26,631 nt of DNA from Chromera velia (taxonomy: Eukaryota; Sar; Chromeraceae): positions 32,501-59,131 of the forward strand of contig JAHBMJ010005597.1 of assembly GCA_018398765.1 (NCBI GenBank), in the 5' to 3' direction. The notes under the pieces are model-generated. The model had not been told where the DNA came from, did no database searches, and worked only from the letters and a program-made list of their open reading frames with translations. How positions within the stretch are numbered: the stretch's first letter is position 1; the number at the start of each line of letters is the position of its first letter. A program made the position numbers and the translations under genes. This document shows, one piece after another, positions 1 to 10,300 of this stretch.

Positions 1-39
1 TTTCCACGGGCTCAGTCTGGTTCTCCCACTCTTCCACAG

Positions 40-1727
40 AACAACATGGGCTGCAGTTCCTCTTGGTTCGTTGTTTCCCTTCTGCTGGGAGGTCTGAGGA
101 TCTGCTGGAGTCAGAAGTCCTGGAACGACTGGTGCAATCTTGCCCCCGCATTCACGTAGGTACAACTGCACCTAACACGCGTCGGAGAGTCTCGTGCTAC
201 TGTCCCCTTGACAGTGGATCTCTGTTCACCGGTGATTCATGTGTTGCAGGCAGTCCAGGTGCTGCGACGTTCGTTGGGGAGAGTTCAATCAAAACCAGTG
301 CTTCAACAGACGTCAGCCAGTCCTTGCTTCAAGGAAGCTGAAGGGCTCAATCCCTTTCCGCCTCCGAATGGTGCTCCTTTTGTGACTGCTTCCCTGATAT
401 CCCTCTTCTCTTCTGTCTCGGCTGTTTCTGCCCCTCTCCCCTCATGCGTCCTTTCCTCCCGATGCTGCTTCTGCTGACTATCCACGACTTCTCCTTATTT
501 TTCCCTCGCCTTCCCCCAGCAGGCCTCCTTTCCTTCTCCGTCTCCGCCTCGCAGGAATGCTTTCTTTCTGTCTCCAGTATCGCCAAACTCCCTGAAACAG
601 ACGAGCCCCCCACAGCTGTTCGCTGCTCAATCTGACGGGTCATCGCCCTCCTGGATTTATGCATGTTTGCGTCCATGAGACGGACCTGTGAGTCAGACCA
701 AGAAACGACTCACTTCCCTTCCTTCCTTCTCTCGATCTGCATGCAGATGGCAAAAGCCAAATCAACTTCGAGACCTGCTGCACCCCCCGCACCCTCGTGG
801 ATGCCGTCTCTCCCGAGCCCTTCTACTACGACAGGTTTGTCGGTTCATACAGAATTCTTTTTCAGGAAATGTATGAAAGAAAATGTATCAAAAAGAATTC
901 TGTATGAAAGAAAATGGATGCCGTCTCTCCCGAGCCCTTCTACTACGACAGGTTTGTCGGTTCGGAAAGAAAATTCTTTCCCGTGGGCTTCCCTTCTGTG
1001 TGTCTTCCGTCTCTTGGCCCTGCTTGCCGTCTCTCCTTCTTTCCTTCTCATGATCGATCTATGTCTTCTTCACGTGTCCCTTCTTTCCTTCCCCCCACAC
1101 ACACACAGGTCCAAGAAGGACGCGAATCTCGACCCCGAGTCCCAAAAGACCTACGACTTGATCTACAATTGCGTGAGTGACAGCTTCAAGTCCGGACTCC
1201 TGCTGGAGCTCCAGTCCTGCGCTGCCCTCATGGACCGGTGGCACAATGAGGTGGTGGACCCTCCCACCAGAATGCAGCTCGTCGGCATGCACCACCCTCT
1301 CGTCCTTAGAACGGGACCCTTTGCAAACGCCCTCCTGCCCTTCTACGATCTCTACCACAAGAGCAGACTCTTTCCCAGGTCAGCTTTCCTTCCCTTCTAG
1401 TCGAAAGAGTTGTTTCACAAATCGTCGGGACAATTTGAAAAGAAAGAACCTCATGTACTGTACTGTCCCCTTTGTCCGTCAGTCCCAAATTGTCAGGGCC
1501 AGACAGACTTTTCGTGTCGGGTGGGGGGCTGGGTGTGTTTTTATTGGGGGGTGCGAGCGTGCGAGTGTGGGTGGATGTGCGCGGCTGTCGGTTAGCAGCA
1601 CCAGTACAAAAAAATGTGCTCCCGCCCGCTCCCTGATGTCCCTCACGCGTCAAATAGAATTTGCAGGGGGACTCGCGTCTTCAAAGCGATTGTCCCTTGC
1701 AATCAATTCATTGTGCACTGTCTGTTT

Positions 1728-1775
<48 letters not shown>

Positions 1776-1776
1776 T

Positions 1777-1811
<35 letters not shown>

Positions 1812-2220
1812 CGCTTTCTGCAGCAAGCTTTGGGGGTTTGACGAGCAGGCACAGACAGAGCGCGCCTTGCTAGGCGGTCTTGTCGCAGAGGGCAACGTTG
1901 TTGTGGACGCTGGGGCCAACGTGGGGGCTCTGACTCAACTCTTCGCTTTGGCTGTGGGCCATAGTGGACAGGTGAGAGGAGAGAAAAGGTGCATGCATTT
2001 ACTTTCATTTACTGTATGAAAAAGAATTCTGTGTGAAAGTAAATGGCTGTGGGCCATAGTGGAAGGTGAGAGTACATCTCTTTCCGAGACAATGCATGAA
2101 TGCTGGAAGGAAAGGTAATGCTAAAATAATACTGTCGTGCTCCAGTGCATGCATGCTGGTATCTACTGGAGTCCTGTGTGGCCCTTATCCTCTCTCCCCA
2201 AGTCTTGTGATAGGATTTGA

Positions 2221-2270
<50 letters not shown>

Positions 2271-2308
2271 AGAGAGAGATAGACAGATAGACAGACAGAC
2301 AGACAGAC

Positions 2309-2350
<42 letters not shown>

Positions 2351-2361
2351 ACACACACACA

Positions 2362-2417
<56 letters not shown>

Positions 2418-2439
2418 CCGAGAGAGAGACAGACACACA

Positions 2440-2478
<39 letters not shown>

Positions 2479-2626
2479 CGACTTGTTGGCTGTGCTTCCA
2501 TGGAAGGGTCGACTCTCTCGGCATTGGTCTCACGTTCGTTCGTTTGTGTTTTTTTTTTTTCTTTCTTTCTTTCTTTCTTTTTCTTTTCTTTGATGATTCC
2601 CTTCCTGTCCTTTGGAACCGCATCCC

Positions 2627-2670
<44 letters not shown>

Positions 2671-5600
2671 CTTCCCTGTATTCCGCTCCCCTTCGATCCC
2701 GTCTGACTTCTTCCCTTCTGCCCCCCATGCACCAAAACCGGGGGGGATCTTCCTGCAGGTCCACTCCTTCGAGCCCATGAGGCAGGTCTTCCAGCTGCTG
2801 AACGCGAACGTGGCTCTGGGGGGGTTCGCCAACGTGTGGACATACCAGAAGGCTCTGGGAGATAAACCGGAAACTGTGGTGGGTGGGGGGGAGGGAGGGA
2901 GGGAAGGAGAAGGACAAAGAGAGGGGTATGACAGGACATCAGCGCAGAGGGGCAGGGGGAGTTGGAGGGACAAGAATGGGGAAGGCAGAGAGACTCCAAT
3001 GAGCTCAGCGGCATGCAAACGTCTTGACGGATGTTTGCGCAATTCTGCAGAAGCGAGAGTGTGCGGGGAGACAAACAGACAGGAGGAAGGAAGAGGGTCA
3101 AACAGGTGGACACAGAAAGAAAGACTCGCTGACTGACTGGTGAAGTAGTCGACCATCTCACAAAGACAAGGACAGAACGTCCATCCATACGGAGATCGAG
3201 GCTTATTGAGAGGAATTAAGGGAACCGCACACACACGCACACATGTTCATACAGAGAGACAGGGAAGGGGGACAGGGAGAACGAGTAAAAGTATCAAACA
3301 GGAAGAGCTAGAGGGTTCGTTCTGAGATTTTCTCCCTTCGATTGCTTCGTCAGTGTCGACTCCTGTCTCGATCAGACCTCTGGGGTCTCTTCCCTGGATC
3401 CCTTTCCGCTGCAGAGCGTGGAGCCTCCTTCACTCCTGCAACCTGGGAGTGACACTTTGTTCACGTCCTTGTTGGGTGGGGAGAAGAGTGAGAAGGCAGA
3501 TGCGGCAGGAGGAGGGAAGGCGGGGAACGGAGAAAAGAAAGAGGGATGGGGGTTCATGAGTTGGGCAGGCACAGGAACGGGGTCGGCAAAGGCGGACTCT
3601 TCCTCTGCTTCAGCTTCAGGTCGGCCTGATACAGATGGTTGTGAAACCATGGGTCGGGGTTGGGCCCGCCTGCATGGAAAGAAGACTAAAGGAACGTACA
3701 TCATCACTCACTTTGGCTGAGTTGGTCTTATCCCCCTTGTGTCTCTCTCTCCCTTCTGGGTGCGTGCTGGTCTTCTTGTGCTCGTGCCTCCTCTCCTCGT
3801 CCTCCCTTTTGTCATCGTGCGTGTCCCTTATTCCCCTGAGTGCAGGCGACGCCAAGGAGGAGGCAGAAAAGAAACCAGAGAAGAAACCGACGCGCCCTCT
3901 TGAAAAGGTTGAGGTGGTGACTTTGGACTCTCTGGACCTGCCCCGACTGGATGTTCTGAAAATGGACACTGAGGGATATGAGTGGAAAGTCATGGTCAGT
4001 CTCTCTAGCTCTGTCTCTCTCTCGTGCAAAATGGGCAGTGGGGAATGATGGTCTGTTCCGTATGACTGTGATCAGTTAATGTTCTTTCATCAGAAAAGAT
4101 TGTGTGTTCTGATTCAACCGTGGTGCCTCTCCTTTAGTCACCGACTCTTCTCCCCGGATTCTCTGGCTCTTCCTCTGTTTCATTTTGTGTGTTCCTCTCG
4201 TGTGGCTCTTTCCCTTTGTTTGTACGGGGGGAGAGAGGGAGAACGGAGGGGTCGTTGTGTGGTGGGGATGGTCCCCTTACATTTTATTTAGTGCCTTCCT
4301 TTATGCTGGCATCTGATCATCTACTGCCGAGAATTCGTGCAAGTGTGCTCTGAACCCAGTTGAGTCCCCCCGTCTCTGCTTCCGTCTCTCCATTTGCCCC
4401 GAATTATCTGGTTCACTCACTTTCTTGTGTGTGCGTGCATGAGTCCACACGACCGTGGTTCTGTTGCCCTAGCTCCCTTTCCCCTCTCTAGTCTTCTCAA
4501 TTCCCTCTGGCTGAACGTTTCTCTTCGGACTGGGCCTTGATTGACGCTGCGTGTGTGCAGAAAGGAGGGGAGCAGACAATCAGGAAACACAAACCTGTCA
4601 GCTGTGGATTTGCGTGGGTTCATGGATCTTATGTGCATGAACTCACGTGAATTGATTTGCTTCCTTCGAGGGATAGGACAGAAGTAAATTTTGACTTTGA
4701 TGGAGAGAGGGGAGAGAGGGCGGGACGGCAGGGAGGAAGAGGGGAAAAGAATCAATTTGGTCACTCACACGCGCAGCCAAGGAGGCAGGCAGGCAGGCCC
4801 ACAGTAAGGACGGACAGGCGGAAGGAACCCTTTACTTCATAAATTCTTTTTTTCCCCTATGCGTCCCGTTCTCTGATGAAGTGGATCTTTGACGCATATT
4901 TTTGGGGCTTTTTTGGCGCATGACGGTCCTCGCAAATACGGGAAGAATGATGTGAAAAGTGATGAACATAGATTTCCTTTTGTTTGCCTTTGCATGGATG
5001 GATGCAGATTGTGATTGCGGAAATCAAACCACAAGACCGACTAAACGTGCATGAATTCTTGGTAGAAGAGCTTGGTGGGTTGGTTTATCTTTCTAGGTGG
5101 TTCCCCTTGCCCTGCACGTCCTTTATCCGTTCTTCTCACCTTGCATGTCCGCGTTCCTCGGAGGCCTCCTTTCCTTTCCTTTCCGTTCCCGCAGACCTCG
5201 CATTCTCTCCTGATACCTCTCCTTTCCTCCCCTCCCCTCCCTTCCTCTTTCATGTTGCCTCATTCATGTCCGTCGCCTCTGTCCCTGCCCTCTCTCTGTA
5301 TGTATGTATGTAAGGTTTTTTTGCGGTATGCACGCAAAGAGCCGCTTTCTCTCTCCCTTCCTTCCTTCCTTCCTTCCTTCCTTCCCTTCCTTCCTTCCTT
5401 CCTTCCTTCCTGCATGAGTGGGTGGATGCATTCGCGTTCTGTGAAGACGGGCTCCTCTTCTCTTCTTTCATTTTGAGTGGATCTGCGTGTGCGTCCGTTC
5501 AGGGTATGACTGTCACAACGTGCTGAGCTCTATGATCAGCGAGTATCTCTGCATACCTCCTCACAGAAGGTCAGTCATTCAGTCGATGAGACCGTCGATT

Positions 5601-5966
5601 TGTTCTCAGTCAGAAAATCGATCGGTTGCCTGCAGTCAGTCGGTCGGTCAGTCATAATTAGCCAGCCCAAGCGAGGGCCAGCACCTGGGATCTCGCATGT
5701 GTTCATAGACACTGTACGCCTACATTTCCATTTATTGATAGTTTGTTTGAGGGATCCAAATGGAGACTCGAGTGACCTGGAAGCAGCACCTTCCGCTTTT
5801 CGGCCTTTTCAAGGTTCGTTCCCGAGTTCTCTCTCATCTGAATGAGTGCAGGTCGAGCAACTTTGTTCAGCGAGCGTTGTCTCTGTGGATCGACCCTCAA
5901 AAGGTCGCAGCTGCTTGTTCAGTGTGCAGAAAGACACCTCTTCCATTGACAACCGTACCAGAATAA
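40..5966 (+). CDS. FkbM-family SAM-dependent methyltransferase, 12 exons, 5' partial
   Basis: Exons inferred with matching phases: 40-155, 250-370, 747-834, 1109-1378, 1824-1971, 2759-2878, 3376-3619, 3846-3994, 4561-4596, 5008-5074, 5503-5569, 5852-5966 (TAA). Together they give about 512 residues, and the first exon opens mid-codon, so the 5' end lies left of the window. The fold is recognisable in pieces. Exon 5 holds the AdoMet-binding loop VVVDAGANVGA. Exon 6 begins VHSFEPM, the acidic residue of strand 2. Exon 8 has LDVLKMDTEGYEWKVM and exons 9-10 give KGGEQTIRKHKP then IVIAEIKPQ, the usual C-terminal half of Methyltransf_21 (FkbM) domains. Family members are mostly O-methyltransferases; the substrate here is unknown. 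Exon 7 adds a Gly/Ser/Lys-rich insert of about 80 residues between the halves. Exon 9 is only 36 nt. The domain call is strong; exons 1, 2, 7 and 12 are least certain. Confidence 0.8.
798..963. repeat. Palindromic insertion flanked by 49-bp direct repeats
   Basis: A 49-nt sequence at 798-846 is repeated exactly at 915-963. It covers the end of exon 3 of the methyltransferase gene, its donor (GTTTGT) and the first intron bases. The 68-nt spacer carries an exact 17-bp inverted repeat (846-862 against 890-906, core CAGAATTCTTTTT) and two copies of TATGAAAGAAAATG. Only the first donor can be used: reading on to the second meets TGA near 905. Confidence 0.9.
1725..1811. repeat. (CTTT)n microsatellite before a splice acceptor
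   Basis: About twenty TTTC units sit in the methyltransferase intron and end a few bases before the CTGCAG acceptor at 1818-1823. The run therefore extends that intron's polypyrimidine tract. Confidence 0.95.
1949..2072. repeat. Second palindromic insertion with duplicated exon end
   Basis: The end of exon 5 and its donor (1949-1978) recur at 2044-2072 with one base missing. Between them lies a short element containing CATTTACTTTCA and its reverse complement TGAAAGTAAATG. Its right half matches the right half of the element at 847-914 over 28 nt with two mismatches. Read-through past the first donor meets a stop at 2017-2019, so the first donor is the functional one. Confidence 0.85.
2225..2480. 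repeat. Compound (CA)n/(GA)n/(CAGA)n microsatellite
   Basis: About 255 bp of interleaved CA, GA and CAGA/TAGA dinucleotide and tetranucleotide runs lie in the intron between methyltransferase exons 5 and 6. The long Leu/Ser/Val/Cys open frames on the opposite strand here are by-products of the repeat. Confidence 0.95.
2549..2665. repeat. T/CTTT tract and (CT)n tract
   Basis: A T-run leading into CTTT units (2549-2590) and an 18-fold CT run (2630-2665) lie in the same intron as the CA/GA array. Confidence 0.9.
5356..5411. repeat. (CCTT)n microsatellite
   Basis: A nearly uninterrupted CCTT run with one slip near 5384, in the intron between methyltransferase exons 10 and 11. Confidence 0.95.
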
Positions 5967-7332
5967 AAAGAATGTCTTCCAAGAAAAAGAAACGTCTGAT
6001 GAAAGCCAGAAAACGTAAACACTTTGAATTGTTCCTAAAATTGTTCCCTGGTTGATTTGTATTAAATCGATCATTTAATATTGAATCATATTATTGAGTT
6101 ATATCCTAGGTTATATCAGTTATTATAATGAAAATGATAGTAGAAAATTAAATACTTTTGATATGTCTAGTGAGAGTAAACGTTGGTGCGCGGTGCGGAG
6201 AACAGGTTTGACAGGTGCTGACAAGTAAAAATGGAAACGTATGTCTATAATGCGAAACTTGCAGCGAAAATATGTGAAAGTAAGATGGTTTGAGAACCAT
6301 ATGCATACAACCTAACGGCGCGGGGGTCATCGTACATAAATTTATTTTTAGCGATGCATGTTGGCATAACGAATGCATAATTAACTCTCCACGGCCGAAC
6401 CTCCCTGAACGTAAGCGCCACTTAAAAAAATATAATCAAGATGATCTCTATCTGCGGCATCGTTTTTCAAGAAACCGTCCATGCTTGCAGCGTACACGGT
6501 CAAGATACCGTCCAGATATGCGGCCTTGGCTTTTAAGACACCGTAAATAATCCGCGTCTGCGGCGCAGACTTTCAAGCTTATCTAAAAATGCGGCTTCAA
6601 CTTTCAAGTGGTAGTTAGGTTTAGGGAGGTCCACGGCCGCCATGTACCGTCATGGCGTGAGTTGATTTCATATTGACCTTGTATATTCTGAAACTCAGAC
6701 TGGTTTGGCGATATTTTTTCTCAGAGACCTCTTGAAAAGACAACAGCTAGAAGACAAACTGCGTGCACTGCTATGTAATGCTATGTAATGTCATTACACA
6801 AATCTGCATGATTTGTCTCTCTCTCTATATATATATTTTTTGTTTCTTATAAGAGGTTTGCGTCACCCTGCCCCTCAGTTATCCTCAGTGGGCCCTCACT
6901 TTCCCTGCCCCCAACTTTGCAATACTTTGTAACCTTCAAAAACCTATAATCATCCCCTTGCGATTCACTGGAGCGCCGCGGCGAAAATGCGGGACTCCGC
7001 GGGCCCCGGAACATAAGCTTCACGCTTTTTTTGCACCGTACGTACGTCACGGTACCGCATGGTACCGCGATCAACGCGTACGCTTTTTTGAGGAATCTGG
7101 CCACAACTGGGCTGCAAGGGGAAGGAAAGATTCCAGTTTGGAAAACCGACTCTCCATACTCGAACAATCGGTCGAAAAAGGATTCTATGGTATCTGTGGA
7201 ATTCTTTCTGCAGGCGTATTTGAACGGTCTTGCATCTGCCAACAGAATGGCTCCAGGGTTTTAAATTTTTGCCCCAAACGAACCTGATCTGCACATCGGA
7301 AACCAAAGCAAGGCAGTTGATCCTTGCGCACG
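5967..7332. other. A/T-rich intergenic stretch
   Basis: No convincing gene is seen. AATAAA at 5962-5967 overlaps the methyltransferase stop and could serve polyadenylation. From about 6050 to 6850 the sequence turns A/T-dominated and holds the decayed repeat coding sequence described separately and a tandem GCTATGTAAT pair near 6772-6791. From 6850 to 7330 both strands are open for 75-130 codons in several frames, but no frame stands out. The right part should hold the promoter and 5' UTR of the next gene. Confidence 0.6.
6381..6610 (-). pseudogene. Decayed tandem 11-residue repeat coding sequence
   Basis: On the minus strand this stretch reads as tandem 11-residue units: LKVEAAFLD, LKVCAADAD, GVLKAKAAYLD, GILTVYAASMD, GFLKNDAADRD, then a tail ending at TAA (6381-6383). 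The rough consensus is D-G-x-L-K-x-x-A-A-x-x. On the plus strand the same signal is a TGCGGC...TTTCAAG motif starting near 6453, 6486, 6519, 6559 and 6590. Spacings of 33, 33, 40 and 31 nt, plus an in-frame TGA at 6573-6575, mean the frame is broken at least once or twice. I see no start codon for a whole gene. It looks like the 3' end of a lost repeat protein, perhaps mobile or foreign. I cannot name the family. Confidence 0.5.
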
Positions 7333-10300
7333 ATGGAGCGCTCCAAGCCTGTCACGGCGGTGCCTCCAGAAAGTAATGTTCGTGTTTATCTCGAGGGGAA
7401 GGCGAAAAGGGGCCGTCTCTCCAGGGCAGAGCCCGTGATGGCGATGACGGCCTCTTCCGAACTTCCTGAGGGAACCTTTTGTGTTTCTGTTGCGTACGTC
7501 CCATGGGTGGCCTCTGAAGGCCCTGAGCCTCGCAAGCAGCAACTGAAAAAGGGACGCTGTGCGCGAATCAGGTCAGAAGATGGAAAGGACTGCAGGCAGG
7601 ATTATTGATGGGCTACTTTGGCTTTTCAAAAGTGAAAAGCCGCCAGAGACGGAAACGATCCTTTGGAAATTTCGATGGAGACTTGAGCGAAATCCTCACA
7701 GAAGTTTGTGAAGACTGGCTGATAATCTTTATGCATCAGCCTGGATCTTTTTCTCTGTTTGTTTGTCTGTGTGTGTGCAGAATTCCTGAAGGAGACGAAG
7801 CTGTCCAATCTGATTTGGTGAGTAAGTAGAGCGACGAACCTCCTCAGATTTGAACAATCAAACGGTCCTGTTGGAATTTAATCCTCCTCGGACTGAAGAT
7901 AGAAAAGACGGAAGGAAGAATGGACAATCCAGTCTCTCTCCTTCCTCTCGCTCGCCAATGCATACGTACACCTTTCTTTGTTTGTCGCATTTGCTGGCTG
8001 CCTTTTTGAACTGTTTCTCTGGCTTGGCTTTACAGAAGCTCTTTCACTACCCATTCTTTCCGTCCGTCCCGTTTCGCTTCCGTCGGTGACCATTTCTTTT
8101 CTTTGGCGCTTATTTTTCCTTCTAGAACATCTGCCTGCGTGCTCTGATCCGTCCCCCTTCTTCCCTGCTCATCTGTCTCCTCCCTTCAAAGAGGGGAAAC
8201 ACAACAATGATCCATAGCCTCGGCCTCCTTCTTTCACTCTCTTTTCCTGTTCCCATCCATCCCGGCCCCTTCCAATACGTGTGCTTGGACGCTTTCAAAG
8301 GCCCCCTCTCCCATTTTCTCGCAGGCTATCCTCTCCCCTCCACTCCCCTCCCTCTGTGCTTTTTGTGACACGCGAATCAGGAATTGTAGGGACCTTTGTT
8401 GAAGTTTATTGTGGAAGGAGCAGAGCGTCTTTCCGACTTTGGATTTCATCATCGGAAGGAAGATCTTATTGGAAGAGAGAGCAAACGCTGCATGGTGCAC
8501 GTGATGGCACAACGACAAAGGTGCATGCCGTCCTGCCTCTCTGTCTCTCTGACTGACAGGCATGTGTCGGTTCCCCCCTCCCTACTTTCTTTAATGCCTC
8601 TCTCTGTTTGCGTGCGTGTGCAGGTGAGCGAAGTCGTGCGTGCTGCAGTGGAGGCATTTCGTCTGCAGATGGACCCTTCTCACTTTGTCCTTCTATTCGC
8701 ACAGAGAGGTCGGGAGGGAGGGTGGGAGGGAGGGAGTTCAGAAGGGAGACGGGGAATCGGTCGACTGTTCATTTTTCCCCTCCTCTCTCTTGTCTGTCCG
8801 GTTGGCCGATTTTCCTTCCTTCCTTCCTATCTTCCTGTGAGCTCTCTCTCTCTCTCACCCCACTGCGCCGTCCTGCATGTCCTCGCATGCCCCTCTTCGG
8901 TGCACTCCATCCTCTCTGAGCCCCCCTCTGCTTCTCTCGCCGGCTTTTTTTCTCTCCGTCTCTCCATCCGCTCTCGCTCAAAATTTTTCGGCTTCCCTTG
9001 TTGTTCCGAGAAAATCCGCCAATCATCTGCATGTGCTCTACTCTCTCTCTCGCTCTCTCTCATAGGGTCCCCCTCCGCGGCAGCATACCAAAAGAAAAGA
9101 AAAGAAACGACTTGCACAAAACGTGGGTTTGTGAATCTACATGCATGCATGGTTGCAGGAGGGGACAGACAGGAGGCAACTCTTTCCGAGCTAACGAGAG
9201 ACGCTTTCTTGGAGTTGCACCTGCGTGTTCGTCCCTGGGAGAGCGAGACGGTGGGGGGGTCCCTGACGGGGGAGGGGGGGAAGGGGAAGGGGGGGCCGTT
9301 TGATGCTCTGAAGAAGAGGTGTGAGTGCGGGTTTGCTCGAGAGGGCAAGAGCGGCCCTGAGTGTGCCTCGTGCTCGGCTGCCTGGTGGGGGACTGCGTCC
9401 GCATATGGATGTACTTTTGAGTGTGTGGTGTGGGGGGAGGGCGAGGAGTACGAGAGGCCTGTGTGGGAGCATGCAGGCCGTTTGCGTCGTCTGCTCGAGG
9501 TCGTGGGTTTCGGTGCGAGACCCCGACCCCCGTGTATCTCTGAAACGTGCCCCTGCGGCTGTGCGAATAGGCAATCCCCCCGTGTGTGCCTGCCTGCACA
9601 TTACCCCGTAACGCTGCATCGCACGTTTTCCCCCAAGAAAGAACTGGGCGTCCCCATCTCGATTATTTCGAAAGAGGGCTTCTCAGGGGAGCATGAGGAG
9701 CTGAAGTTTCTGGTCGTCCGAGCCACTCATGATAGAAAGGGTCGGATTGTCAAAACAGGTTGCTTTGAGGCAGTCACAGAGGCCAAGAGGATGCACGCGC
9801 AGGCGTGCAACCTTACTATCACATTTCTGCTCAAATGGATCGGGCGAGCCAAGCGGCAGAGCAAACTGCAGGGCGACAAGGATGTTACCCTGCATGCATT
9901 GGCTCTGCAGACACTTTTCCGTTTCAGAGATTGTGGGGGGTTCATGGATCATGATCACCTCTCCTTCCTGGTGGTCAATTTGCCAACCTGGCCTAATGGC
10001 ACCAAAAGTCCTCCCGCGTGGTGGCTGCAAGAGCACGCTGCAGCAAGGCGTGACATAGACTACTGGCAAAAGTGGGAGCATGAAGTGGGTAGGCAGATTG
10101 ATGGGTTGAAAAAGGTGTATGATGGTCTTGTCAGTGGGGGGAGCGGGGAGAAGCCGATTGTGTCCGTGAGCTCGTGCGTGCCCTCCCGGATGCCCCCATG
10201 CAGTAGCTGTTGCTTTTCTTCTCCTTCTTCCTCCTCCTCTGTTAACCATTCCGCCCCTCGAGCAGAGGCCGCCTCCGCCTCCTCGGCGAAGGAGGGGAGT

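Noticed and set aside
2009..2917. Long minus-strand open frames (up to 302 codons) rich in Ser, Leu, Cys and Val
   Set aside because: They are translations of the CA/GA/CT microsatellites inside a plus-strand intron.
6453..6600. CRISPR-like spaced repeats
   Set aside because: Units are contiguous and degenerate at a 33-nt coding period with no constant repeat and variable spacer; the context is eukaryotic.
6847..7306. Overlapping open frames on both strands before the large gene
   Set aside because: Up to 131 codons, but several frames are open at once, most begin with TTG, and none resembles a known protein or joins in phase to a neighbour.
8396..8520. Frame beginning at 8396 as the N-terminus of the large protein
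   Set aside because: Its start is TTG, it runs through obvious intron sequence, and its phase does not match the next exon; the frame through 8381-8520 joins both neighbours exactly.
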